Shown here piece by piece: positions 50,729 through 59,645 of a stretch of 64,000 nucleotides of DNA. The position numbers and the translations under genes were made by a program. The notes under the pieces are model-generated. The model was not told where the DNA came from and did not search any database. It saw only the letters and a list, made by a program, of their open reading frames with translations. The stretch is from an uncultured Lachnospiraceae bacterium (GTDB taxonomy: Bacteria; Bacillota; Clostridia; Lachnospirales; Lachnospiraceae). The stretch lies in NCBI GenBank assembly GCA_947173495.1, contig CAMWFQ010000001.1, forward strand, positions 248,001 through 312,000, in the 5' to 3' direction. The number at the start of each line of letters is the position of its first letter. Position 1 is the first letter of the stretch.

Positions 50729-53700
50729 TTATCTTTCGGCCTTGACCGCAAAGAATGCTTCGATCTGGGCCTGCTCCGCGCTCAGCCCCTTTTCCTCCAT
50801 CTGTACGATGCTGGTGAGCATTTTTTCATAGTCATGAGGAATGATCTTTTTGAATTTCGGCAGATATTCCCGGAAATGATCTAAAATCAGCTTTCCTTTT
50901 TCGGAATTGGTCAGCGCCACGTGCTCCTTGATCATATCCTTCAGCTCTATCATGTCATACTTGGAAGTCACCTCATAAGAGGATACCATTTCCTTGTTCA
51001 GGCGGATGTACAGGTCATTGTCCTCATCCAGCACATAGGCGATTCCGCCGCTCATGCCTGCGGCAAAGTTTTTGCCGGTTCTCCCAAGGACCACCACCCG
51101 GCCGCCGGTCATGTATTCACAGCCGTGGTCGCCCACGCCCTCCACCACGGCGATGGCGCCGGAATTGCGCACGCAGAACCGCTCTCCTGCCACACCGTTG
51201 ATAAATGCCTTGCCGCTGGTAGCGCCGTAGAGCGCCACATTTCCTATGATAATATTCTCCTCTGCCTTAAAGCGGCTGCCTCTGGGCGGATAGACTACCA
51301 GCTTCCCGCCGGAAAGGCCCTTTCCGAAATAGTCGTTGCTCTCCCCCACCAGCTCCAGGGTAAGACCGCTGGGGATGAAAGCGCCGAAGCTCTGTCCGCC
51401 TGCTCCCGTGCAGAGCACCCGGTAGGTATCCTCCGCCACCTGATCTCCCAGACGTCTGGTGATCTCCGAGCCCAGAATGGTTCCGAAAGCCCTGTCCGTA
51501 TTTTTCACATCCACCTCGATGCTGCGTCTGGTCTTTCCGTCCAGAGACTTATTCAGCTGTTTCAGCAGCACCCGCTCATCCGCCGTCTCTTCCAGCTTAA
51601 AATCATAAACCTGCTTCGGATCAAAGGTGACCTTTTCCTTTCCTCCGGCATAGGGGTTGGAGAGAATCTGACTCAAATCCACCTGCTTTAATCTGTTGCT
51701 TAAATGATCCTTTACCTTGAGGAATTCCGTGTGTCCCACCAGTTCATCCACTGTACGCACTCCCAGACGGGCCATGTATTCCCGAAGCTCCTGGGCGATA
51801 AAGCGCATGAAATTCATCACATATTCCGGTTTTCCTCTGAAATTTTTGCGTAGCTCTGGATTCTGGGTGGCTACCCCCACCGGGCAGGTGTCCAGATTGC
51901 AGACGCGCATCATAACGCATCCCATGGTCACCAGCGGCGCCGTGGCGAAGCCGAACTCCTCCGCCCCCAGAATAGCCGCAATGGCAACGTCACGTCCGCT
52001 CATCAGCTTGCCGTCTGTCTCGATTCTGACCTTATTGCGAAGGCCGTTCATGATCAGGGTCTGGTGGGTCTCCGAAAGCCCCAGCTCCCAGGGAAGTCCC
52101 GCGTTGTGAATGGAGCTTCTGGGGGCCGCACCAGTGCCGCCGTCATAGCCGGATACCAGAATCACCTGTGCGCCCGCCTTGGCCACCCCGGCCGCAACGG
52201 TGCCCACCCCGGCCTCTGACACCAGCTTGACACTGATCCGCGCTTCCTTGTTGGCATTTTTCAGATCATAGATCAGCTCCGCCAGATCTTCGATGGAGTA
52301 AATATCGTGATGCGGCGGGGGAGAGATCAGCCCTACCCCCGGCGTGGAATGTCTGGTCTTGGCAATCCACGGGTAAACCTTGCCTCCCGGCAGGTGTCCG
52401 CCCTCTCCGGGCTTGGCGCCCTGGGCCATCTTGATCTGAATCTCATTGGCGCTTACCAGATATCTGCTGGTCACGCCGAACCGCCCTGACGCTACCTGCT
52501 TGATGGCCGAGCATCTGTTGACGCCGTCTGAAGAAGGAAGCATACGCTCCGGCTCTTCTCCGCCTTCTCCTGAATTGGAGCGTCCGTGCAGCCTGTTCAT
52601 GGCAATGGCCATGGTCTCGTGGGCTTCCTTTGAGATGGAGCCGTAGGACATGGCTCCCGTCTTAAACCGGGTCACAATGGAATCCACGCTCTCCACCTCT
52701 TCAATGGGGACGCCCTTTTCCGGATAGCAAAAGTCCATAAGCCCCCGGAGGTTTTTGGCCGATTCCTCCTCATTTACCAGACTGGTATACTGTTTGAACA
52801 GTTCATAGTCTCCCCGCTTTGTTGACTCCTGGAGTAAGTGGATAGTGGCGGGATTGTACAGATGCTCCTCCGCGCCGCTTCTCATTTTGTGATATCCCAG
52901 GCTGTCAAGGGTCAGATCATTATATAGACCAAGCGGGTCAAAAGCCTGGGAATGAAGCGCATCCACCTGCTGTTCGATATCTTTTATGGTAATACCTCCC
53001 ACACGGCAGACCGTGTGCGGGAAATATTTGTCGATCACTTCCCCGTCAATTCCGATGGCCTCAAAGATCTGGGCACCCTCATAGGACTGAATGGTGCTGA
53101 TGCCCATCTTGGAAGCGATTTTCACGATCCCGTGAAGAATGGCGTTGTTGTAATCCTCCACTGCCGCATAATAGTCCTTATCCAACATGTGGTTGTCGAT
53201 CAGCTCCTTGATGGACTCCTGCGCCAGATAGGGATTGACCGCACAGGCGCCGTACCCTAAGAGGGTGGCAAAGTGATGTACCTCTCTGGGCTCTCCGGAC
53301 TCCAGGATCAGCGCCACGCTGGTCTTTTTCCTGGTCTCCACCAGATGCCTGTTCAGGGCGGAAACTGCCAGCAGGGAAGGGATCGCCACATGATTTTCAT
53401 CCACCCCCCTGTCGGAGAGCACCATGATATTCACCCCATCCCGGTAGGCTCTGTCCACCTCCACAAACAGCCGGTTGATGGCGCGCTCCAGCCGGGTATT
53501 TTTATAATAGGTAATGGGAATCACTTCCACCTTAAACCCGTCCCGCTTCATGCTCTTGATCTTCATCAGATCCGTATTGGTCAATATGGGATTGTTCACC
53601 CGGAGCATGTTGCAGTTCTTGGGGATCTCCTCCAGGATATTGCCGTCCGTTCCCACGTAAACCGTGGTAGAGGTCACGATCTCCTCCCGGATGGCGTCGA

Positions 53701-55279
53701 TGGGCGGGTTGGTCACCTGGGCAAAAAGCTGCTTGAAATAATGGAACAGGGGATGGTGGGTTCTGCTCAGAACCGGAAGGGGAGTGTCCACTCCCATAGC
53801 CGCTATGGCCTCCGTCCCGTTCTTCGCCATGGGAAGGATGCTGTTTTTCAGCTCCTCATAGGCATACCCGAAAGCCTTCTGCATCCGCTGCCTCTCTTCT
53901 GGGGTAAACTCCGGCACTCTCTCATTGGGAATCTTCAGGTCATGAAGATGCACCAGGTTCCGGTCCAGCCACTCCCCGTAGGGCTGACGCCCTGCATAGG
54001 TCTCTTTCAGCTCATCATCGTCGATAACTCTCCCCTTTACGGTATCCACCAGCAGCATTTTGCCCGGGCGCAGCCTTTCCTTCACCAGAATTCTGGCTGG
54101 GTCAATGTCCAGTACGCCCACCTCCGAGGAAAGGATCAGCTGGTCCTTGTCTGTGATCATATAGCGGGAGGGACGCAGACCGTTCCTGTCAAGCACCGCC
54201 CCCATGACGTCTCCATCGCAGAACAGAATGGAGGCAGGGCCGTCCCAGGGCTCCATCATGGTTGCATAATACTGATAAAAGTCTCTTTTGTTCTGGGACA
54301 TGGTCTTGTTATTGGCCCAGGGCTCAGGAATGGTGATCATCACCGCAAGAGGCAGATCCATGCCGCTCATCACCAGAAATTCCAGGGTATTGTCAAGCAT
54401 GGCCGAGTCAGAGCCTGACGCATTCACCACAGGCAGTACCTTGTGAAGCAGCCCCTTTAAGTGCTCCGACTCCATATTTTCTTCCCGGGCCAGCATCTTA
54501 TCCGCATTACCCCGGATGGTATTGATCTCCCCGTTATGTACGATGAAGCGGTTCGGGTGGGCGCGCTCCCAGCTGGGATTGGTGTTGGTGGAAAACCGGG
54601 AATGCACCATGGCAATGGCTGATTCAAAGTCCTTATCCTGCAGATCCGGGAAAAAGGTCCTAAGCTGTCCCACCAGAAACATCCCTTTATATACGATGGT
54701 CCTGCTGGATAAGGAAACCACATAGGTATTGTCCGAGGACTGCTCAAACACACGCCTTGCCACATACAAAAGCCGGTCAAAGGCAACGCCCTTCTCTACA
54801 TCCTCCGGCTTTTTGATAAAAGCCTGCATGATATGAGGCATACATTCCACAGCCTTATGCCCCAGCACAGAAGCGTCAATGGGCACTTCCCGCCATCCCA
54901 GGAAGGTAAGCCCTTCCTTTTCCACTATGATTTCAAACATTTTCCTGGCCTGGTTCATGCGGAGCTCATCCTGTGGGAAGAAAAACATCCCCACGCCGTA
55001 TTCCCGCTCTCCTCCCAGCACGATTCCCAGAGGCTTTGTCACCTTCCTGAAAAATCTGTGCGGAATCTGCGTGAGAATTCCCACACCGTCTCCGGTCTTT
55101 CCCTCCGCATCCTTTCCCGCACGGTGCTCCAGATTCTCTACGATCTTAAGCGCATTCTCCACCGTCTCCCGGCTTTTCATTCCCCTGATATTGACGCAGG
55201 CTCCGATCCCGCAGTTATCATGCTCAAATTCCGGCCGATACAACGGAGCCCCGGGCTGAGTCATTTTCGCATCAAACAT
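50729..55279 (-). CDS. gltB: Glutamate synthase (NADPH) large subunit
   Basis: A 1516-residue enzyme making two glutamates from glutamine and 2-oxoglutarate. Class II glutaminase domain first (nucleophile Cys 23 in HDNCGIGA, exposed after removal of a short propeptide), then a central domain, the FMN-binding synthase domain (GEGGHLPGGKVYPWIA, VSGYDGGTGAAPRSS), the 3Fe-4S motif in GCVMMRVCNLDTCPVG, and the C-terminal beta-helix domain (GVGDHGCEYMTGGRVVVLG). All parts are intact. ATG 55279 follows GGAAGGAG by 8 bases; the open frame to 55357 runs through the leader repeats and is not coding. Confidence 0.95.
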   Translation of the reverse strand: MFDAKMTQPGAPLYRPEFEHDNCGIGACVNIRGMKSRETVENALKIVENLEHRAGKDAEGKTGDGVGILTQIPHRFFRKVTKPLGIVLGGEREYGVGMFFFPQDELRMNQARKMFEIIVEKEGLTFLGWREVPIDASVLGHKAVECMPHIMQAFIKKPEDVEKGVAFDRLLYVARRVFEQSSDNTYVVSLSSRTIVYKGMFLVGQLRTFFPDLQDKDFESAIAMVHSRFSTNTNPSWERAHPNRFIVHNGEINTIRGNADKMLAREENMESEHLKGLLHKVLPVVNASGSDSAMLDNTLEFLVMSGMDLPLAVMITIPEPWANNKTMSQNKRDFYQYYATMMEPWDGPASILFCDGDVMGAVLDRNGLRPSRYMITDKDQLILSSEVGVLDIDPARILVKERLRPGKMLLVDTVKGRVIDDDELKETYAGRQPYGEWLDRNLVHLHDLKIPNERVPEFTPEERQRMQKAFGYAYEELKNSILPMAKNGTEAIAAMGVDTPLPVLSRTHHPLFHYFKQLFAQVTNPPIDAIREEIVTSTTVYVGTDGNILEEIPKNCNMLRVNNPILTNTDLMKIKSMKRDGFKVEVIPITYYKNTRLERAINRLFVEVDRAYRDGVNIMVLSDRGVDENHVAIPSLLAVSALNRHLVETRKKTSVALILESGEPREVHHFATLLGYGACAVNPYLAQESIKELIDNHMLDKDYYAAVEDYNNAILHGIVKIASKMGISTIQSYEGAQIFEAIGIDGEVIDKYFPHTVCRVGGITIKDIEQQVDALHSQAFDPLGLYNDLTLDSLGYHKMRSGAEEHLYNPATIHLLQESTKRGDYELFKQYTSLVNEEESAKNLRGLMDFCYPEKGVPIEEVESVDSIVTRFKTGAMSYGSISKEAHETMAIAMNRLHGRSNSGEGGEEPERMLPSSDGVNRCSAIKQVASGRFGVTSRYLVSANEIQIKMAQGAKPGEGGHLPGGKVYPWIAKTRHSTPGVGLISPPPHHDIYSIEDLAELIYDLKNANKEARISVKLVSEAGVGTVAAGVAKAGAQVILVSGYDGGTGAAPRSSIHNAGLPWELGLSETHQTLIMNGLRNKVRIETDGKLMSGRDVAIAAILGAEEFGFATAPLVTMGCVMMRVCNLDTCPVGVATQNPELRKNFRGKPEYVMNFMRFIAQELREYMARLGVRTVDELVGHTEFLKVKDHLSNRLKQVDLSQILSNPYAGGKEKVTFDPKQVYDFKLEETADERVLLKQLNKSLDGKTRRSIEVDVKNTDRAFGTILGSEITRRLGDQVAEDTYRVLCTGAGGQSFGAFIPSGLTLELVGESNDYFGKGLSGGKLVVYPPRGSRFKAEENIIIGNVALYGATSGKAFINGVAGERFCVRNSGAIAVVEGVGDHGCEYMTGGRVVVLGRTGKNFAAGMSGGIAYVLDEDNDLYIRLNKEMVSSYEVTSKYDMIELKDMIKEHVALTNSEKGKLILDHFREYLPKFKKIIPHDYEKMLTSIVQMEEKGLSAEQAQIEAFFAVKAER

Positions 55280-55319
55280 GATCTGGTCTCCTTCCTGTTG
55301 TGGTTTCCTCTTTTCTCCC

Positions 55320-55560
55320 TGCTCGCCGCGCCGGGCACCCATCAGCTTTGCTGACATATTTCATCTGGGTGCCCGTGCAATCGTAATCGAGCTGGGGACG
55401 CTTTTCTCCCCTGCTCGCGCGCCGGGCGCACGTTGCGTATGCAACAATTTCATCTGTGCGACCGTGCAATCGTAATCGAGTAGAGGACTCTTTTCCCTCT
55501 ACTCGCCGCGCCGGGCACCCGTCAGCTTTGCTGACATATTTCATCTGGGTGCCCGTGTGC
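55320..55560 (-). ncRNA. gltB 5' leader with three tandem structured repeats, candidate regulatory RNA
   Basis: In the sense of gltB, three units of about 88-92 bases (the third truncated at the ribosome-binding site) each show stem P1 (CGGGCACCC/GGGTGCCCG in units 1 and 3; CGGTCGCAC/GTGCGCCCG in unit 2), a conserved AGATGAAAT, hairpin P2 (GTCAGC/GCTGAC or GTTGC/GCAAC), linker GGCGCG, hairpin P3 (CGAGTAGAGG/CCTCTACTCG or CGAGC-GGGGA/TCCCC-GCTCG) with a conserved GAAAAG loop, and ATTACGATTGCACGG. Stems change in a paired manner between units while loops stay constant, which points to selected RNA structure. It matches no riboswitch I recognise. Confidence 0.7.
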
Positions 55561-55570
55561 AAAAAAAGAA

Positions 55571-55606
55571 GTCGCAAAGAAGCTCTCATGTACGCTTCTT
55601 TGCGAC
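55571..55606 (-). terminator. Terminator-like hairpin immediately after the gltB promoter
   Basis: GTCGCAAAGAAGC (55571-55583) and GCTTCTTTGCGAC (55594-55606) form a perfect 13-bp stem; on the minus strand it is followed by TTCTTTTTTT. It may end the GH4 transcript, but it begins only about 5 bases after the predicted gltB transcription start. Confidence 0.75.
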
Positions 55607-55617
55607 CTGCAACTAGT

Positions 55618-55646
55618 AATATACACCTGTTTACGGATTTTGTAAA
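55618..55646 (-). promoter_or_regulatory. Probable gltB promoter
   Basis: On the minus strand TTTACA (55641-55646) and TATATT (55618-55623) are 17 bases apart, about 340 bases before the gltB start. Confidence 0.65.
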
Positions 55647-55661
55647 TAAAAACTATTCCGA

Positions 55662-55686
55662 AAATTGTCAGAATATTTGACAATTT
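55662..55686 (-). promoter_or_regulatory. GlnR/TnrA-type nitrogen control box
   Basis: The site TGTCA-N7-TGACA (55666-55682) matches the TGTNA-N7-TNACA consensus of Bacillus GlnR/TnrA exactly and lies in a perfect 9-bp-arm palindrome (AAATTGTCA/TGACAATTT). It is centred about 60 bases upstream of the predicted gltB start site. Confidence 0.75.
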
Positions 55687-55715
55687 CGTATTTTTACCAC
55701 AATCGTCCGACTTTT

Positions 55716-57095
55716 CTACAGAACACAGTACTTTTCCGTATTTTTAATCATGGTATCAAACAGCTCTTTTCCTTCCTTCGGGCTGATTCTCACCAGCGGA
55801 TCGTTCATGAAAATATTGAAAAGCATTTTTCTGTCCTTTTTCATACATGCCTTCACAACGCCTTCCTGATTCGTCACATGGCGGATTACCAGATGCCAGA
55901 TATCGTCCGGAAGATTGCCTGCGTATACCGGGCGGACCTGATCTCTGCCAAACCAGGCGTTGGTTTCTACCACGGCTCCCATGGGAAGATTCCCGATCTG
56001 TCCCTGATTTGGTATATTCACGTTTGTCACCATATCTCCCAGGCCAAGCAGGGCCCTGATCAGCAGCACTCCCTCCTCACCGGTTTTCTCAAGGGCTACC
56101 TCTTCCTCCCCCGCTGCCAGGCGGCGGCTCTTCTCAAGCCTCCTCTGCAGATCCTCCCTGCGCCAGGAAACAGGCGTCAGACTGAATTTCCATGCGGCTG
56201 CGGTTTCCGGATCCTTCAGATACCATCCCGGCACGAATTCCGCCAGATGCCTGTCCCCGGCTGCGGCAATGACGCCATAGCGCCTGAACAGATCCATCTT
56301 TACCATCTCCGCTGAAGCAAAATGATCGTTCATCCAGTTTTTGTCTGCCTTCTCTCCCAGATACCCTTCCGCTGCATACCGCTCTACAAACTCCTCATAA
56401 ACGGGAAACAGATCCCTGTCATAAAAGCTCGCACGGTCAATCCAGGTAAAATGATTGATTCCCAGAACATTCGTCCTGATCTCCTGCCTGTCCACCCCAT
56501 CTATCCCGCAGATTTCCTTTAACGCCAATGCCAGAAGCTTCTGGGTTCCGAATACTTCATGGCAGCATCCGATTGCCTTGATCTGCGGAAACACCTCGTA
56601 AAGCGTTCTCACACACACAGACATGGGATTCGTATAGTTGATCACCCATGCGTCAGGCGCAAATGCCCTGATTGCCCGGGCAATCTCTTCGAACATGGGG
56701 ATCGTGCGCAAAGCGCGTATCATACCGCCCGGCCCTACGGTATCCCCTACCGACTGATAAATTCCGTATTTTTCCGGCGCGTGTACATCTGAGTCCATCT
56801 CATCAAAGGTTCCGGGCAGAATGGAAATCACCACGAAATGACTTCCCTCCAGCGCCTCCTGCAGAGAATCCGCCACCTCGTAAGCCCACTTGCCCACCGC
56901 CTCTTCTCTGGCGGAAAGCCTGTTTCCGATGAGCGCGTTTTGTTCTGCCGCCGCTTTGTCAATATCATAAAGTCGCACCGTCCCGCCCAGAGATTTTTCC
57001 ATGGCCAGATCCGCCATGAGCCCCCATGCCCATCCTCTGCTTCCGCCTCCAATATAAGCGATTCTTACATCACGTTTTACTGTTTCCGTACTCAT
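55716..57095 (-). CDS. GH4-family glycosidase (NAD- and metal-dependent)
   Basis: A 459-residue family 4 glycosidase, which uses NAD and a divalent metal in a redox-elimination mechanism. The Rossmann start IAYIGGGSRGWAWGLM, INYTNPMSV, the metal-binding Cys in GCCHEVFG, and the His in LGINHFTW are all visible. Members act on alpha-glucosides, alpha-galactosides or glucuronides; since the neighbouring importer is an ABC system rather than a PTS, the substrate is likely not phosphorylated. ATG 57095 overlaps the kinase gene end by 26 bases; the longer frame to 57188 is the kinase shadow. Confidence 0.9.
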   Translation of the reverse strand: MSTETVKRDVRIAYIGGGSRGWAWGLMADLAMEKSLGGTVRLYDIDKAAAEQNALIGNRLSAREEAVGKWAYEVADSLQEALEGSHFVVISILPGTFDEMDSDVHAPEKYGIYQSVGDTVGPGGMIRALRTIPMFEEIARAIRAFAPDAWVINYTNPMSVCVRTLYEVFPQIKAIGCCHEVFGTQKLLALALKEICGIDGVDRQEIRTNVLGINHFTWIDRASFYDRDLFPVYEEFVERYAAEGYLGEKADKNWMNDHFASAEMVKMDLFRRYGVIAAAGDRHLAEFVPGWYLKDPETAAAWKFSLTPVSWRREDLQRRLEKSRRLAAGEEEVALEKTGEEGVLLIRALLGLGDMVTNVNIPNQGQIGNLPMGAVVETNAWFGRDQVRPVYAGNLPDDIWHLVIRHVTNQEGVVKACMKKDRKMLFNIFMNDPLVRISPKEGKELFDTMIKNTEKYCVL

Positions 57096-58851
57096 TTTTC
57101 TCTTCCCCTTCCTGATAATCAATCCAAAAATACTGCATGGTTCCCATCCCTTCCTTGCTGGCGATCTGAAGTCCCGTATCCTTCCCATACGCCAGCACCA
57201 GGCGATGATTTACATTTTGAAGCCCGATGTGCTCCGATTCAAATACGACCTGGGGCTCCTTCATTTTCTGCCTCAGACGTGCCAGTTCTTCCTGAGAAAT
57301 TCCTTTTCCATTGTCAATCACCTTAAAGCCGATCTTATCGCCCTCTCTGCGAATCACGATCCGTATACGTCCGTTTTCCTTATATTTGATTCCGTGAGAC
57401 AATGCGTTTTCCAGAAGCGGCTGCAGAAGCATCCTGCGAATCTTCTGTCTCTCCACCGCAGGGTCAATTTCCCATTCTGCAAGCCAGTCCTGATCCGTCC
57501 TCATTTTCTGAATATCCACATATTTCCTGCATATCTCCACTTCTTCCTGCACGCTCACGTCCATCCGCGATACGTCGAGAGCGTATCTGAGCAGATCTGA
57601 AAGGTTCTCCACCATGAGGTTTGCATTGCCGTGCCTTCCCCCTGAAAGCGCCAGTATTTCATAGTTCAGCGCCTGCAGCGTGTTAAAGAGAAAATGCGGG
57701 TTGATCTGGTACTGCAGGGCCATCATCTGGGCGGTCATCTGCTTATACTGATGCTCTGAAATCTGCATCTGAAGATAACTGTTCTCCAGAAAGGTGCGTA
57801 TGATGTTGTCCAGGATCTGGTCATAAACGCTGTTGCCGCTCTTTTTGAACGCCGTCAGCTCCTGACTTTTTTCCGCCCGGTCAAAAATTTCAATCACATA
57901 ACGCAGCTGCTTATAATCCCTTACCGCTCTGTCATAAGCGAGTAACGCAGACGCCACCGTGGTAACCACTGTCAGAAAGATCAGGATTCTCACATTTACC
58001 AGAAAAACATGGTTTACCGTCTTCTTCGGCACCACCGTGACCACATGAAAAAAATCCTTTTTATCCTTTTCTTTCTCCACAATATAAAAATTTCTCAATT
58101 CCTTTAAATCTTCCGTGCACTTTATGTTCTCCTCCGCCTGCTCCATACTGCCGAAAAGAAACTGTCCCTCCTGATCAAAAACCAACAGCTCCTGATCATC
58201 ATAAAAGGCCATTCTCTTAAGCTTTTCCTTCTGCTCCGCCCATTTATAATTAATGACGGTTCCGCCCTTATAACTGGGGAAACGCCGCAGGACGCTGAAT
58301 ACCCTCTCTCCTTCTGCTCGCCTTCCCCTGTCCATGCAACGGACCACCGCTCTGGTCTCATTGCTTTTCATTTCCATGAGAAGCTCAAACCAGCCCTCGT
58401 CCTCCATATTATGGACGCTCTCCGTGAACTTTTCCGATGTAACCACCCGCCTGGACTCATTATTCAGATAAAAATAGACTGACTCCATATCTGTTCTCGA
58501 ATTCTGCAGCGCCGTCATATAAGCCGAAAGAAAACGCAGGGCATTGGCGGAATCGTAATCCACCTTTTCACTCTGGAAGGTCAGGATAAACTGCGCCATT
58601 CTCTGGGCGCTTCCCAGATACATGTGAAATGCCTCCGTGTCGGAGCCATATCCCTGCACAAGGCCCTCTGCGAGCTTTAATGAATTTTTCAGCTCCTCCT
58701 GCACCTTTTTCCGCTCCTCCCTGTAGATCCCGAAGAGAAACACGGCGCCCAGAAGCAAGACCGGCAGCGTAAAGGTACTCAGATAAATCAGAAAATTTGC
58801 CTTCAGAAAACGATATTTCATCCCGGAGCTTCTACTGGTCTTTCTATTCAT
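57070..58851 (-). CDS. YesM-type sensor histidine kinase
   Basis: A 593-residue membrane kinase. TM1 (about 18-41) and TM2 (about 285-305) bracket an extracellular sensor domain. The cytosolic part has the phospho-accepting His in QINPHFLFNTLQAL (about residue 385) and the ATPase motifs ENALSHGIK and VIDNGKGI, with the ending GLQNVNHRLVLAYG. It probably senses a carbohydrate or binding-protein state and phosphorylates the AraC-type regulator. ATG 58851 overlaps the regulator stop by 8 bases (AAGGAAG upstream), so the pair is coupled. Confidence 0.92.
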   Translation of the reverse strand: MNRKTSRSSGMKYRFLKANFLIYLSTFTLPVLLLGAVFLFGIYREERKKVQEELKNSLKLAEGLVQGYGSDTEAFHMYLGSAQRMAQFILTFQSEKVDYDSANALRFLSAYMTALQNSRTDMESVYFYLNNESRRVVTSEKFTESVHNMEDEGWFELLMEMKSNETRAVVRCMDRGRRAEGERVFSVLRRFPSYKGGTVINYKWAEQKEKLKRMAFYDDQELLVFDQEGQFLFGSMEQAEENIKCTEDLKELRNFYIVEKEKDKKDFFHVVTVVPKKTVNHVFLVNVRILIFLTVVTTVASALLAYDRAVRDYKQLRYVIEIFDRAEKSQELTAFKKSGNSVYDQILDNIIRTFLENSYLQMQISEHQYKQMTAQMMALQYQINPHFLFNTLQALNYEILALSGGRHGNANLMVENLSDLLRYALDVSRMDVSVQEEVEICRKYVDIQKMRTDQDWLAEWEIDPAVERQKIRRMLLQPLLENALSHGIKYKENGRIRIVIRREGDKIGFKVIDNGKGISQEELARLRQKMKEPQVVFESEHIGLQNVNHRLVLAYGKDTGLQIASKEGMGTMQYFWIDYQEGEEKNEYGNSKT

Positions 58852-59584
58852 CTTCTTCCTTTTCCACGTCCCTTCTGAAATCCCTGGGAGAAATTCCCCA
58901 ATAATTTTTAAAGGCCCGGCTGAAATTTTTCGGGTTTTCATACCCCAGTCTCTGAGATATCTCATATGTCCTGTATTCCGGACGTACCAGAAGTTCTTTT
59001 GCCCTTTCCATCTTTGCCCTGAGTACATAATCAGAAAAATTCATTCCCGTTTCCTTTTTGTACAAGGCTGACAGATATCCCGCGCTCAGATTAACCAGCA
59101 GGGCGGCTTCCTCCAGGCAGGCCGTTCCCGTATTGCTTCTGACATAGCTTTCCACGGTATTTATGATGTTGCCGTAATAGCCGCTCTTTTCCTCATCCGT
59201 CCGTCTTTCCCTGTCCATCTTTGCCTTCAGTTCCGTAAAGGTTTTCCGCAGCACGTCCGTCTTTACCGGCTTGAGAACATAATCCTGGACGCCGTACTTC
59301 AGCGCCTGCTGCGCATATTTAAATTCCGCAAAGCCGCTCAGCAAAACCACCTTGATTTCCGGATATTCCCGGCAGAGGATCTCCGCCAGCTCCAGCCCTG
59401 ACATGACAGGCATGGAGATATCGGTAAATACCACATCCACCGGATTTTTCGTCAGATATTCCAGCGCCTTCTGACCGTTTTCCGCTCTGGCAACGATCTG
59501 AAAGCCCAGCTCCTTCCATGGATAAAAGTCACACAGCCCTGATAATAGCTTCTTTTCATCATCTGCAACCAGTAAACGATACAT
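58844..59584 (-). CDS. YesN-type response regulator with AraC DNA-binding domain
   Basis: A 246-residue regulator. The receiver domain has DDEKK near residue 8, the phosphorylated Asp in VVFTDISMPVMSG (about 54) and Lys in LKPV (about 103); the C-terminal AraC domain has two HTH motifs, ending YEISQRLGYENPKNFSRAFK. ATG 59584 has GGAAGGAAG upstream. It lies between the ABC permease genes and its kinase and should activate the 55.7-62.8 kb locus. Confidence 0.93.
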   Translation of the reverse strand: MYRLLVADDEKKLLSGLCDFYPWKELGFQIVARAENGQKALEYLTKNPVDVVFTDISMPVMSGLELAEILCREYPEIKVVLLSGFAEFKYAQQALKYGVQDYVLKPVKTDVLRKTFTELKAKMDRERRTDEEKSGYYGNIINTVESYVRSNTGTACLEEAALLVNLSAGYLSALYKKETGMNFSDYVLRAKMERAKELLVRPEYRTYEISQRLGYENPKNFSRAFKNYWGISPRDFRRDVEKEEDE

Positions 59585-59645
59585 TTCTCTTCCTTCCCAT
59601 GGATCAAAATGCTCTCCCTTTTTATGCCGGGACATTGTCATCAGT

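Noticed and set aside
53273..54418. 381-residue plus-strand frame
   Set aside because: Antisense shadow of gltB; His/Pro-rich composition without motifs.
55272..55589. 105-residue open frame across the gltB leader
   Set aside because: Repeat units of 88 and 92 bases do not keep frame, and the substitutions preserve stems rather than codons.
57070..59028. Kinase start at 59028
   Set aside because: The extra N-terminal residues are encoded antiphase within the response-regulator gene; ATG 58851 overlaps its stop with a proper ribosome-binding site.
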